DNA from: Ancrocorticia sp047602305
GTDB lineage: Bacteria > Actinomycetota > Actinomycetes > Actinomycetales > Actinomycetaceae
Length of the DNA: 64,000 nt
NCBI GenBank assembly: GCA_047602305.1
Contig: JASGHO010000001.1
Coordinates: 1,488,001 to 1,552,000, forward strand
Reading direction: 5' to 3'
Shown: piece by piece, positions 34,606 to 43,544 of the stretch
Numbering within the stretch: position 1 is the first letter of the stretch
Layout: the number at the start of each line of letters is the position of its first letter
Notes under the pieces: model-generated
What the model was told of the DNA's origin: nothing
Database searches by the model: none
What the model saw: only the letters and a program-made list of their open reading frames with translations
Made by a program: the position numbers and the translations under genes

Positions 34606-35724
34606 ATGGCAATTTCTGCAAGACCTCTTTATCCCTACAGTGCCGTGCTCGTCGCTTCTTATGGCGGCCCCGAGAAGCCGGAGGACGTCCTCCCCTTCAT
34701 GCGTAACGCCACCGCGGGCCGCGGCGTGCCGGACGAGCGGTTGATGGAGGTGTCTCAGCACTACATGTTGTTCGGTGGGAAGTCCCCGATCAATGATGAG
34801 AACCACGCGCTCATGGAGGCTCTTCGCGCCGAGTTCACCCGCCGCGGGCTGGATATTCCCGTGGTGATTGGTAATCGCAACTGGCACCCATTCCACGCCG
34901 AGACCGTCGCGGAGCTGGTCGCCGCCGGTCATTCCCACGTCCTGGGCCTGCCGACTTCTGCCTACCACTGCTACTCCAGTTGCCGCCAGTACGGCGAGGA
35001 TCTTCAGCGCGTGATGGAGGGCGCGGCAGCCGCGGGCCACCCGATCCAGATCGACCGCATCGCGCCCTTCGCCGAAACCGACGGCTTCATTCAGGCCCAG
35101 ATCGACGTCACCACCGAAGCCTTCCGCGCCATGCGCGAGCAGGATCCAAACGGGACGATCCGCGTCCTCTTCTCCACCCACTCGATTCCGCACACCATGA
35201 ATGAGGCGTCTGGGGACGGTACCTCCGGAGCCACCTATCGCGAGCAGCACCTGCGGGTTGCCAACAAGGTCGCGGCGGCCGTCAGGGAACGTGTGAGCGA
35301 GTACTTCGAGTGGGAGCTGGTTTACAACTCGCGTTCCGGCCCCGCCTATATTCCGTGGCTGGAGCCCGACATCAACGACGTCATCGAGACCCTGCCCGCC
35401 CAGGGCGTCTCCAGCGTGGTCACCGTCCCGCTCGGTTTCATCAGCGCGCACATGGAAGTGGTGTTTGATCTGGATACCGAGGCCAGCGCCACCGCCGCCG
35501 AAACCGGCATCGGTTTCATCCGGGCGGCCACCGTCGGCACGCACCCCGCTTTCGTTTCGATGCTGGTGGATCGCCTGCTCGAGCGGGCCGCCGTTGCCCG
35601 TGGTGACGCCAGCCCCGAAGCCCAGGCACGTTACGCAGACGATTTCGACTGCTGCCACCTCCGGCCGGTAGAGACCTCCGGAGCGGCCGCGGCACCCCGT
35701 TCCGGCAGCGCCTCCGCCTCCTGA
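34606..35724 (+). CDS. cpfC: Coproporphyrin III ferrochelatase
   Basis: 372 residues from ATG 34606. The ferrochelatase fold is clear: AVLVASYGGPEKPEDVLPFMRNATAGRGVPDERL, YMLFGGKSPINDEN, VVIGNRNWHPF, LGLPTSAYHCYSSCRQY, FSTHSIPHTM and VTVPLGFISAHMEVVFDLDTEA (catalytic His/Glu region). In actinobacteria this enzyme inserts iron into coproporphyrin III, the step before HemQ, whose gene follows 58 bp downstream. Cysteines at CYSSC and near the C-terminus (DFDCCHLRP) could bind the [2Fe-2S] cluster known in actinobacterial homologues. An upstream in-frame extension to 34372 is not supported by an RBS. Confidence 0.93.
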   Translation: MAISARPLYPYSAVLVASYGGPEKPEDVLPFMRNATAGRGVPDERLMEVSQHYMLFGGKSPINDENHALMEALRAEFTRRGLDIPVVIGNRNWHPFHAETVAELVAAGHSHVLGLPTSAYHCYSSCRQYGEDLQRVMEGAAAAGHPIQIDRIAPFAETDGFIQAQIDVTTEAFRAMREQDPNGTIRVLFSTHSIPHTMNEASGDGTSGATYREQHLRVANKVAAAVRERVSEYFEWELVYNSRSGPAYIPWLEPDINDVIETLPAQGVSSVVTVPLGFISAHMEVVFDLDTEASATAAETGIGFIRAATVGTHPAFVSMLVDRLLERAAVARGDASPEAQARYADDFDCCHLRPVETSGAAAAPRSGSASAS

Positions 35725-35782
35725 CGGCTCCGCACCCCAAACTTCCCCCACCTCACCTTCCCCTCAACCCCAGGAGTACACC

Positions 35783-36490
35783 GTGACCGGTTACGTACAG
35801 GACCCGCGCGACGCCGTCGTCGCCCCAGAAGTTGTCAATCAGCAGTCTCTTTACGCGATGCATGCCGTTTTTTCGACGACGGCGCCGCTCCCCGCCTCCG
35901 TCAGCGCGGACGCCGTTGCAGCCGCACTCGGCAGCACCGGTGCGCAGGTGCGCGGCTTTTATGACGTGGGCGGGTTCCGCGCGGACGCCGACCTGCTGGT
36001 GTGGCTGACGGCGGACGCGCCCGAGAAGCTGCAGGCCGCCTACCACGCAATTCGCCAGAGCGAACTGGGCCACTATCTGAGCCCGGTGTGGTCCGTGGTG
36101 AGCGTGCATCGTCCGGCCGAGTTCAACAAGTCGCATGTGCCGTCCTGTTTCTCGGGGGTGGCGCCGCGGCCGTGGATTTGCGTCTATCCGTTCGTGCGCA
36201 GCTACGAGTGGTATGTGCTGCCAGCCGAGGAGCGCTCGGCGATGCTGCGCGAGCATGGGATGGCGGCGTACGGGTTCCCGGACGTGAAGGCGTCGACGCT
36301 GTCTGGCTTCGCACTCGGCGACTACGAATGGATTCTCTCCTTCGAAGCCGACGAGCTGCATCGCCTCGTCGACATCATGCACCATCTGCGCGCCACCCAG
36401 GCGCGGCTGCACGTGCGCGAGGAGACACCGTTCTTCACCGGCCCGCGCGTGGAGCTTTCGGACTGGCTGGAGCGGCAGCCGCGGCGGTAA
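35783..36490 (+). CDS. hemQ: Coproheme decarboxylase (HemQ, chlorite-dismutase family)
   Basis: 235 residues from GTG 35783 (RBS CAGGAG). Family motifs are LYAMHAVFSTTAPLP, DLLVWLTADAPEKLQAAYHAIRQSELGHYL, VHRPAEFNKSHVPSCFSGVAPRPWICVYPFVRSYEWYVLPAEERSAMLREHG and the LGDYEWILSFEADELHRLVDIMHHLR end. The catalytic Tyr lies in YPFVRSYEWY. It converts coproheme to heme b with peroxide. It is the second gene of a cpfC-hemQ unit; the heme genes upstream in the pathway are outside the window. The CGACGACGGCGCC motif seen elsewhere sits inside its 5' coding part. Confidence 0.93.
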   Translation: MTGYVQDPRDAVVAPEVVNQQSLYAMHAVFSTTAPLPASVSADAVAAALGSTGAQVRGFYDVGGFRADADLLVWLTADAPEKLQAAYHAIRQSELGHYLSPVWSVVSVHRPAEFNKSHVPSCFSGVAPRPWICVYPFVRSYEWYVLPAEERSAMLREHGMAAYGFPDVKASTLSGFALGDYEWILSFEADELHRLVDIMHHLRATQARLHVREETPFFTGPRVELSDWLERQPRR

Positions 36491-36556
36491 GTTGTGGGGA
36501 AGCGTTGGTTCGAGCGAACGACGTCCTGAAACCAGACAAACAAGGTAGGTCCCGGC

Positions 36557-37045
36557 ATGTCCATCTTTGATATCGAAATTGGTGCGTTGCGGGGCGGCCC
36601 CGCGAATCTCGCGCAGTACCGCGGCAATGCGATTCTGCTGGTCAATACGGCGTCGAAGTGCGGGCTGACGCCGCAGTACGCGGCGCTGGAGCGGCTGCAG
36701 GAGCGCTACCGGGACCGTGGTTTTACGGTGATCGGTGTGCCGTCCAACCAGTTCATGCGCCAGGAGCCGGGCAGCGCCGAGCAGATCGCCGAGTTCTGTT
36801 CGGCCACCTACGGCGTCACCTTCCCGATGACGGAGAAGGTCAAGGTCAACGGCAGGAACCGCCACCCGCTCTATCGCGACATCGTCGACTTCCCCGACGC
36901 TGGCGGCCACCGCGGCCGGATCCGCTGGAACTTCGAGAAGTTCATTATCGGCCCGGATGGCACGGTCGTTGCGCGGTTCGGCCCCACGGTGGATCCGGAG
37001 GACGACGACGTCGTCGCGGCCATCGAGAGCGCACTGCCTGCGTAG
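36557..37045 (+). CDS. Glutathione peroxidase family (Cys type)
   Basis: The 162-residue thioredoxin-fold protein has active-site C35 in NTASKCGLTPQY, Gln in VIGVPSNQFMRQEPGS and Trp/Asn in RIRWNFEKFIIGPDG. Cys in place of selenocysteine is the usual bacterial (BsaA-like) form, which reduces peroxides with thioredoxin or mycothiol-type donors. It follows hemQ by 66 bp and may protect against the peroxide that HemQ uses; that link is inference. Confidence 0.92.
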   Translation: MSIFDIEIGALRGGPANLAQYRGNAILLVNTASKCGLTPQYAALERLQERYRDRGFTVIGVPSNQFMRQEPGSAEQIAEFCSATYGVTFPMTEKVKVNGRNRHPLYRDIVDFPDAGGHRGRIRWNFEKFIIGPDGTVVARFGPTVDPEDDDVVAAIESALPA

Positions 37046-37061
37046 GCGGTAGTTTGGCGCC

Positions 37062-38018
37062 ATGGACACAACCACACGGACCCTCACTGGCCCGTTCCTC
37101 ATCGCTATCTTGGCCGGGGTTTTCGTCTCGATTCAAGGGATTTTCAACGGCGCCTTCACGGCCTCCGGCGCGGGCCCGTTACTCGCCGGGTGGGTATCGT
37201 ATCTGGGCACGTTGGTCACGGTTGTGGTGATCATCGTTGCGCAGGGAAACGCCGCGAAGTTCTTAGGAATCCTCCGGGAGCGCGGCAAGCCGTGGTGGTT
37301 CGCCGTGGGCGCCGGTGGCGTGCCGATCGTCATTGCCATGGCTTGGGGAATCCCGCTGGTCGGCGCCACGATTGCTTCTGTCTGTGCGGTTGCAGGTCAG
37401 ACAATCATGGGGCTGATGCTCGACCGCTTTGGCCTGGGGTTGCCCGAGAAAATCAGGCTGTCTGGGTTCCGAATCGGGGCGGTCGCGGTGGTTCTTACCG
37501 GGCTCGGTTTGGCGATCAGCGCAGGCGCAGACGTTTCAGGTGTGTCGAGCGGCTGGGCGATGCTTGGCGTGGGTCTCCTACTCTTCTTCGCGTGTTCGTT
37601 CATCACGTTCCAGAATTCCGGAAATGGCGCCGTCGTTTCGCGCGCCGGATATCCCCTTCTCGCGACGTTTACGAGTGTCGTCGGCGGCACGACGATCATG
37701 AGTGTCATCGTGCTCGCCATGCTCTTCAGCGGCGGTTTGGAAGGGCATTCTTTCCCTGGCGTCGGGGACTGGTGGATGTATTTGGGTGGTCCTGCGGGCG
37801 CGGGTATCACCATCTGCGCGGCTACGTCGGTGCGGAGATTGGGGACGTTCCGGTTAGCTCTGGCGATGGTGTCCGGGCAGATGACGACGGCGCTCATCGT
37901 GGACTTCTTCTCTCACGTTCCGGTCTCCCCCGCTACCGTGATCTCGGCAGCCACGGTGGTGCTCGCGACCATCCTCGCGAGCATGAAACCCGGGACCCGA
38001 GGGGCTGAGTCTGCCTGA
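37062..38018 (+). CDS. YdcZ/DUF606-type DMT transporter
   Basis: The 318-residue protein has ten hydrophobic segments in two repeats. Each starts with the DUF606 pattern: FLIAILAGVFVSIQGIFNGAFTASGAGPLLAGWVSYLGTLVTVVV and its counterpart LLLFFACSFITFQNSGNGAVVSRAGYPLLATFTSVVGGTTIM. SVCAVAGQTIMGLMLDRFG is the helix-5 signature. It is a fused form (two YdcZ units in one chain). The substrate is unknown. TAGTTT lies 6 nt before the ATG, suggesting leaderless transcription. Confidence 0.82.
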   Translation: MDTTTRTLTGPFLIAILAGVFVSIQGIFNGAFTASGAGPLLAGWVSYLGTLVTVVVIIVAQGNAAKFLGILRERGKPWWFAVGAGGVPIVIAMAWGIPLVGATIASVCAVAGQTIMGLMLDRFGLGLPEKIRLSGFRIGAVAVVLTGLGLAISAGADVSGVSSGWAMLGVGLLLFFACSFITFQNSGNGAVVSRAGYPLLATFTSVVGGTTIMSVIVLAMLFSGGLEGHSFPGVGDWWMYLGGPAGAGITICAATSVRRLGTFRLALAMVSGQMTTALIVDFFSHVPVSPATVISAATVVLATILASMKPGTRGAESA

Positions 38019-38105
38019 GATGCGGGGTGAACGTTGAGGTGGCAGGGGTATGGCAGATGCTCGGTTCTCTCCCCTTTTTCGCAGCAGTGCCCTTAGAATC
38101 AGGTC

Positions 38106-38378
38106 ATGACGACTGCAATTGACGCACGGGTGGAGGGCATGGTTCAGGGCGTCGGGTTTCGCTACTGGACCCTTGGCAAGGCTCAGGAACTTGGACTGAC
38201 AGGCTGGGTTCGCAATGAGGCCGACGGCGACGTAACAGCCCATTTCGAGGGGCCGGAAGAGAAGCTCGCGGAAATGATCCGCGCGCTCCACCAGGGTCCA
38301 CGATGGTCTCGCGTCACGGACGTGCAGGTGTCCCCGTCGCGCGCGCGAGGCTGCGTAAGCTTCGAGTTGGTTTACTGA
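38106..38378 (+). CDS. acyP: Acylphosphatase
   Basis: The 90-residue protein has the catalytic R19 in VEGMVQGVGFRYW and N37 in LTGWVRNEADGDV, the two residues required to hydrolyse acyl-phosphates. Length and fold are standard. TAGAAT lies 6 nt before ATG, so it is probably leaderless. The decayed CRISPR repeats begin 15 bp downstream. Confidence 0.93.
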   Translation: MTTAIDARVEGMVQGVGFRYWTLGKAQELGLTGWVRNEADGDVTAHFEGPEEKLAEMIRALHQGPRWSRVTDVQVSPSRARGCVSFELVY

Positions 38379-38393
38379 CTGATCCTCAGCCCG

Positions 38394-39063
38394 GATAAAA
38401 CCCTCCGCGTTGCGGAGAATACTCCAGATGTATCCATGTCATCTCCCATTTCTTAGAATGACCTCTGCCTGAGCGGAGAAACGATGAACTCACGTTCGCC
38501 GATGTAGGAAATCTCGGAACTACCTCCGCACAACGGAGAAGAGCATGGACCCACCACGACACGTGCAGGAAGCACAGAAATGACCCGCTGAAGCGGAGAA
38601 CGGAAATCCATCATGACACGTACAGTATTTGTATTCGGATCAGCGCTTCTCGCACTGGCAAACTCCCGTCTTGGAGGTCCTGAGATTGCCACCTTGCTCC
38701 TGGGTAGCGCCGCACTCATCGTCGCCATCGCGGAACTCGTAGAGACCATAAAACCCCAAAAGGAGATATCGTGACCATCCGTTGATTGGATTGCCTCCGC
38801 GCAGCGGAGAAGCGGGACAACTGCCTTGTTCCTCCAAGGAGCTCCAGGAATTATCTCCGCCTGAACGGAGAAGAGCCACAGCTATTTCGTATGGTGATTG
38901 CATTCTGGGAATTATCTCCGCCTGAGCGGAGAAGAGAGCCAGCGAGAAAGGCATCGTTATTCGCTTCCGGAATTATCTCCACCTGAGCGGAGAAGCCATA
39001 TCGATGACAGGCGCCACGCCCTCATTCTATGGAATTAGTCGCCTCTCTTACGCGTGGAACATT
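38394..39063 (-). CRISPR. Decayed CRISPR array, trailer side
   Basis: Nine degenerate type I-E repeats are spaced at about 61 bp: about 38394, 38455, 38516, 38577, 38788, 38847, 38908, 38969 and 39031. The best have the plus-strand core CTCCGC-CTGA-GCGGAG preceded by GGAATTAT, where the main array has CCCCGC-TGAC-GCGGGG. Both stem arms changed together (C to T with G to A), so the hairpin is kept. The repeat at 39031 is strongly damaged. The 38604-38787 interval is not spacer-sized and holds the small ORF at 38613. Confidence 0.8.
38613..38774 (+). CDS. 53-residue hydrophobic small protein inside the decayed array
   Basis: The ORF ATG 38613 to TGA 38774 encodes a protein with two hydrophobic stretches (VFVFGSALLALA and IATLLLGSAALIVAIAELV) and a basic tail (TIKPQKEIS), typical of small phage or plasmid membrane proteins. 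The RBS is weak. It sits between decayed repeats 4 and 5, where about three repeat-spacer units should be. It could be a captured fragment, a toxin-like small protein, or chance; no family is recognised. Confidence 0.4.
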   Translation: MTRTVFVFGSALLALANSRLGGPEIATLLLGSAALIVAIAELVETIKPQKEIS

Positions 39064-39094
39064 CGGTCTGAGCGCCCCTTCCAGGGCGCTCAGA

Positions 39095-42000
39095 GGAATT
39101 ATCCCCGCTGACGCGGGGAACGGGACCGCTCCGCTGCAACCGACACCGGCTACCAGGAATTATCCCCGCTGACGCGGGGAACGGGGCGGGCGGGCAAGCG
39201 ATTCGATCGCAAGCTCGGAACTATCCCCGCTGACGCGGGGAACGGGGATAAAGCTCTTCCAGGCGGGCAGTGTTGATGGAACTATCCCCGCTGACGCGGG
39301 GAACGGTGGGAAGGGTCTCGGACGGTCAGACTTCGAAGGGAACTATCCCCGCTGACGCGGGGAACGGTCTCAAGTGGGGGAGGGCTACAGGCATCTCAAG
39401 GAACTATCCCCGCTGACGCGGGGAACGGCACCGGCGGCGTAGGTGATACCTCCAAGACGTGGAACTATCCCCGCTGACGCGGGGAACGGGAGCCCCGGGT
39501 CGCCTTCATCTTGAAGTGAATGGAACTATCCCCGCTGACGCGGGGAACGGCATTCGAGGAGGCCAGGCCACGCAGACCATAAGGAACTATCCCCGCTGAC
39601 GCGGGGAACGGCATTTTCGCACATGGTCCTCCGCATCTCCGACGGAACTATCCCCGCTGACGCGGGGAACGGTTTCTTAGACCTGCTCGTCAAAAGCTCG
39701 CCACGGAACTATCCCCGCTGACGCGGGGAACGGGCAGATTGGTTAGCATTCAACTGATTCGCCATGGAACTATCCCCGCTGACGCGGGGAACGGACACTC
39801 TTCCCTTGACTATGCACCCTGACATTGGAACTATCCCCGCTGACGCGGGGAACGGTCCACGCGCTCCTCACGGACACGGAATTCAAGGGAACTATCCCCG
39901 CTGACGCGGGGAACGGGTAGGGACGGGTGCCTCTATTGACCATGATTTGGAACTATCCCCGCTGACGCGGGGAACGGTCAGCTCCGGGAGCGACATCTCG
40001 GGCTGGGCGGGAACTATCCCCGCTGACGCGGGGAACGGTGTAGAAGGTAGGATCTCTGAACCGCGAGATAGGAACTATCCCCGCTGACGCGGGGAACGGT
40101 CACGGAGGCCTTCAAAGACTTCGCAGTCGTTGGAACTATCCCCGCTGACGCGGGGAACGGGCCTTGTGCTCCGGGGTCAGGGCGTCGGCCTTGGAACTAT
40201 CCCCGCTGACGCGGGGAACGGACCAGCATGATCGGGTTGGCATTCATCACGACGGAACTATCCCCGCTGACGCGGGGAACGGGTGACTTCGTCGCGGAAG
40301 TTCTGGGAGTGGTTGGAACTATCCCCGCTGACGCGGGGAACGGAGGTTGTCGCAAAAATCTATGGTGTAAAAGGCGGAACTATCCCCGCTGACGCGGGGA
40401 ACGGGACGAACTTTCAACACTGAAGTGATTGGTAACGGAACTATCCCCGCTGACGCGGGGAACGGCTTGGATCTGGCGCGAGCATAACTGTCCCGCTGGA
40501 ACTATCCCCGCTGACGCGGGGAACGGTTGACAAGGTCCGAGACTCGCCGTAGGAATCAGGAACTATCCCCGCTGACGCGGGGAACGGTTCAGACCCTTAA
40601 CGAGAAGGTCGCAGCGCTTGGAACTATCCCCGCTGACGCGGGGAACGGGTGAAGAGCTTCGCCGATTTTGACCAGGGCATGGAACTATCCCCGCTGACGC
40701 GGGGAACGGTCGTAGTCAAGAACTACCACAAGAAACACCTTGGAACTATCCCCGCTGACGCGGGGAACGGCCAATCAAACGGCTTACCACACCACGAGCA
40801 AGGGAACTATCCCCGCTGACGCGGGGAACGGACGTTGGCGATGGAGCCGGTGCGCCGGTTGCGGGAACTATCCCCGCTGACGCGGGGAACGGGCCTTGGC
40901 GTAGCGTAGTGAGGGGCCAACCTCGGAACTATCCCCGCTGACGCGGGGAACGGACGTTCCCGGGAGCGAAGATCGAGCACCTTCTGGAACTATCCCCGCT
41001 GACGCGGGGAACGGTAGCTTTGAATATGTTGGGCGACCATAGGGGAGGAACTATCCCCGCTGACGCGGGGAACGGAATGAACAGGTCTTTGCATTTCGTC
41101 AAGCAGTGGAACTATCCCCGCTGACGCGGGGAACGGGAATGGCACGCCTTGACTATCAAACATAGGCAGGAACTATCCCCGCTGACGCGGGGAACGGGTA
41201 GGGACTGGCGCCTCTATTGACCATGATTTGGAACTATCCCCGCTGACGCGGGGAACGGACGCTAATGCAATTGCGGGCATTCAAGCAAAAGGAACTATCC
41301 CCGCTGACGCGGGGAACGGTGAACAATTCCATGACATTAAGGTCGCTCGGAGGAACTATCCCCGCTGACGCGGGGAACGGCTACGGTCATTTTTTCCTCG
41401 CCTTTGAGGACAGGAACTATCCCCGCTGACGCGGGGAACGGGAGTGTCTATATTCTTTAAAGACGTCCGCGGGGGAACTATCCCCGCTGACGCGGGGAAC
41501 GGCGATGAAAATTTCTTCAACGGTAGAACCGTATGGAACTATCCCCGCTGACGCGGGGAACGGGTGGCGGGACGACACGCCCGAAAACTGCTGTCGGAAC
41601 TATCCCCGCTGACGCGGGGAACGGAGAATGTTGATTCGATGAACGAGTATGGCCATGGAACTATCCCCGCTGACGCGGGGAACGGTTTTGAAGAAACCTT
41701 CACGAGCACGTGAAACCGGAACTATCCCCGCTGACGCGGGGAACGGGTGCAAATCGCTGGAGAGAATGGGCTGCCCATGGAACTATCCCCGCTGACGCGG
41801 GGAACGGATCGGCGTATGCAAAATATTCGTAGTGCTCCTGGAACTATCCCCGCTGACGCGGGGAACGGGGTAGTCTATAAGCACCACAATGCGGGTTCGT
41901 GGAACTATCCCCGCTGACGCGGGGAACGGAGGCCTCCGCGCATTTCCCACATGGTAGAGGCGGAACTATCCCCGCTGACGCGGGGAACGGACGTGCTATA

Positions 42001-43211
42001 GTAGGGTGCATGCTACATTGACGGAACTATCCCCGCTGACGCGGGGAACGGTACCCATTGCCGTAATTGGCAGTGTGTTGCTCGGAACTATCCCCGCTGA
42101 CGCGGGGAACGGCAGCGGTCATGCCACCCATTCGCGGCGGCTGCGGAACTATCCCCGCTGACGCGGGGAACGGGGGGGGGAGTGGACATTCCCCCCGGCC
42201 ATTATGGGAACTATCCCCGCTGACGCGGGGAACGGAATGATTGCCAAGAAGCCCGGAGGTGTGGAGAGGAACTATCCCCGCTGACGCGGGGAACGGCGGT
42301 CGAGGCGAAGGGAAATCGTCAGCATGTGGGAACTATCCCCGCTGACGCGGGGAACGGTCGATAGCTTGCCGACATCGAAAACAATCACCGGAACTATCCC
42401 CGCTGACGCGGGGAACGGAGCATTGGCGGCGCTGTTGCTGGCGGGGCTATGGAACTATCCCCGCTGACGCGGGGAACGGTTAGTATCAGACAACGGGATC
42501 GACCCAGTAGAGGAACTATCCCCGCTGACGCGGGGAACGGAGTGCTACTGATATTTCCACCAGCAGAATCGTGGAACTATCCCCGCTGACGCGGGGAACG
42601 GACGTGAATCGCCAACACCAAGCATATGAAATTGGAACTATCCCCGCTGACGCGGGGAACGGCTCCTGTCCCATCCCATTGCATCGCCTTGATAGGAACT
42701 ATCCCCGCTGACGCGGGGAACGGCGCTGGTCGCGGCGGGCGCTTCATCGCCGCTGGGAACTATCCCCGCTGACGCGGGGAACGGCTGTCCACCCAGACGA
42801 TGGGTCACCCGTGCATGGAACTATCCCCGCTGACGCGGGGAACGGGCTTATTGTAAGCATTTACCTGCTTTTCATAGGGAACTATCCCCGCTGACGCGGG
42901 GAACGGTGGGCAGCAGTTCAGCGAAAACACCGATCAATGGAACTATCCCCGCTGACGCGGGGAACGGCGCGTAGTGAACTGATTTGCTTCTAAACGCTTG
43001 GAACTATCCCCGCTGACGCGGGGAACGGGGTTGGCGCGGGATTTACCCGATGAAACCGCTGGAACTATCCCCGCTGACGCGGGGAACGGATAGCTCCCGG
43101 GATGAATTGTTGGTTTTGCGTGGAACTATCCCCGCTGACGCGGGGAACGGGCGTGTTTTTCTTGTCTAACGCTGTTTCTATTGGAACTATCCCCGCTGAC
43201 GCGGGGAACGG
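39095..43211 (-). CRISPR. Main type I-E CRISPR array, 68 repeats
   Basis: The 29-bp repeats read GGAACTAT-CCCCGC-TGAC-GCGGGG-AACGG on the plus strand; the first two, at the trailer end, have GGAATTAT. The crRNA sense is the minus strand (8-nt handle ATAGTTCC after the stem, as in E. coli-type I-E repeats). Period is 61 bp (32-nt spacers) except one 33-nt spacer at 42174-42206, giving 67 spacers. The leader end is the right end, next to cas2: repeats there are uniform and those at the left are decayed. Spacers at 39917-39948 and 41188-41219 differ at only two positions. Confidence 0.98.
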
Positions 43212-43226
43212 ACTATCCCACCTGCA

Positions 43227-43232
43227 ATTCTA
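43227..43232 (-). promoter_or_regulatory. Candidate -10 box of the CRISPR array, overlapping the cas2 stop
   Basis: On the minus strand TAGAAT starts with the cas2 stop codon and lies 15 bp before the first repeat. Only 18 bp separate cas2 from the array, so any leader and promoter must lie within the cas2 3' end. Confidence 0.4.
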
Positions 43233-43538
43233 TTCCACAGATTCCCCAAAACGTGCAAGTTGCCGTCGAGCGACAAGCTGAAGCCCGTCAAACTCACAGA
43301 CCTCAGGGGCGTCGTCGCCGAACGTCCGAATTTCAAAGCCTTGTTCTACAGCGGACGTACTGCGAATCTGAGTGAGACGCCCTTCTTTGGTCGCCTCGAC
43401 TCCACGTTCCCAAAGCCGATCAGCGACGGCCCTAGAAACCTTCCCGACAAACACACCGGCTTCAACTTCAACGGCAAAACGAGAAATATAGCCCCTGAGA
43501 TGCTCAGGGACCTTTGTCGAAATCATAACGATGAACAT
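43230..43538 (-). CDS. cas2e: CRISPR endonuclease/adaptor Cas2e
   Basis: The 102-residue protein begins MFIVMISTKVPEHLRGYISRFAVEVEAGVFVGKVSRAVADRLWERG, the Cas2e form, and contains FEIRTFGDDAPEVCEFDGLQLV. A dimer bridges two Cas1 dimers in spacer acquisition. It starts 6 bp after cas1 in the cas6e-cas3-cas1-cas2 operon. Its last 15 residues (ARRQLARFGESVE region) extend past the E. coli length and are encoded where the array leader should be. Confidence 0.95.
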   Translation of the reverse strand: MFIVMISTKVPEHLRGYISRFAVEVEAGVFVGKVSRAVADRLWERGVEATKEGRLTQIRSTSAVEQGFEIRTFGDDAPEVCEFDGLQLVARRQLARFGESVE

Positions 43539-43544
43539 CGCTAC

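Noticed and set aside
34329..34607. 92-codon minus-strand ORF with one hydrophobic segment
   Set aside because: No RBS; its start coincides with the cpfC ATG on the other strand, and it would cover the cpfC promoter.
38577..38800. CreTA-type toxin/guide pair built from the 53-codon ORF and neighbouring decayed spacers
   Set aside because: I looked for seed matches between adjacent decayed spacers and the ORF upstream region and found only a poor one lacking the first two seed bases.
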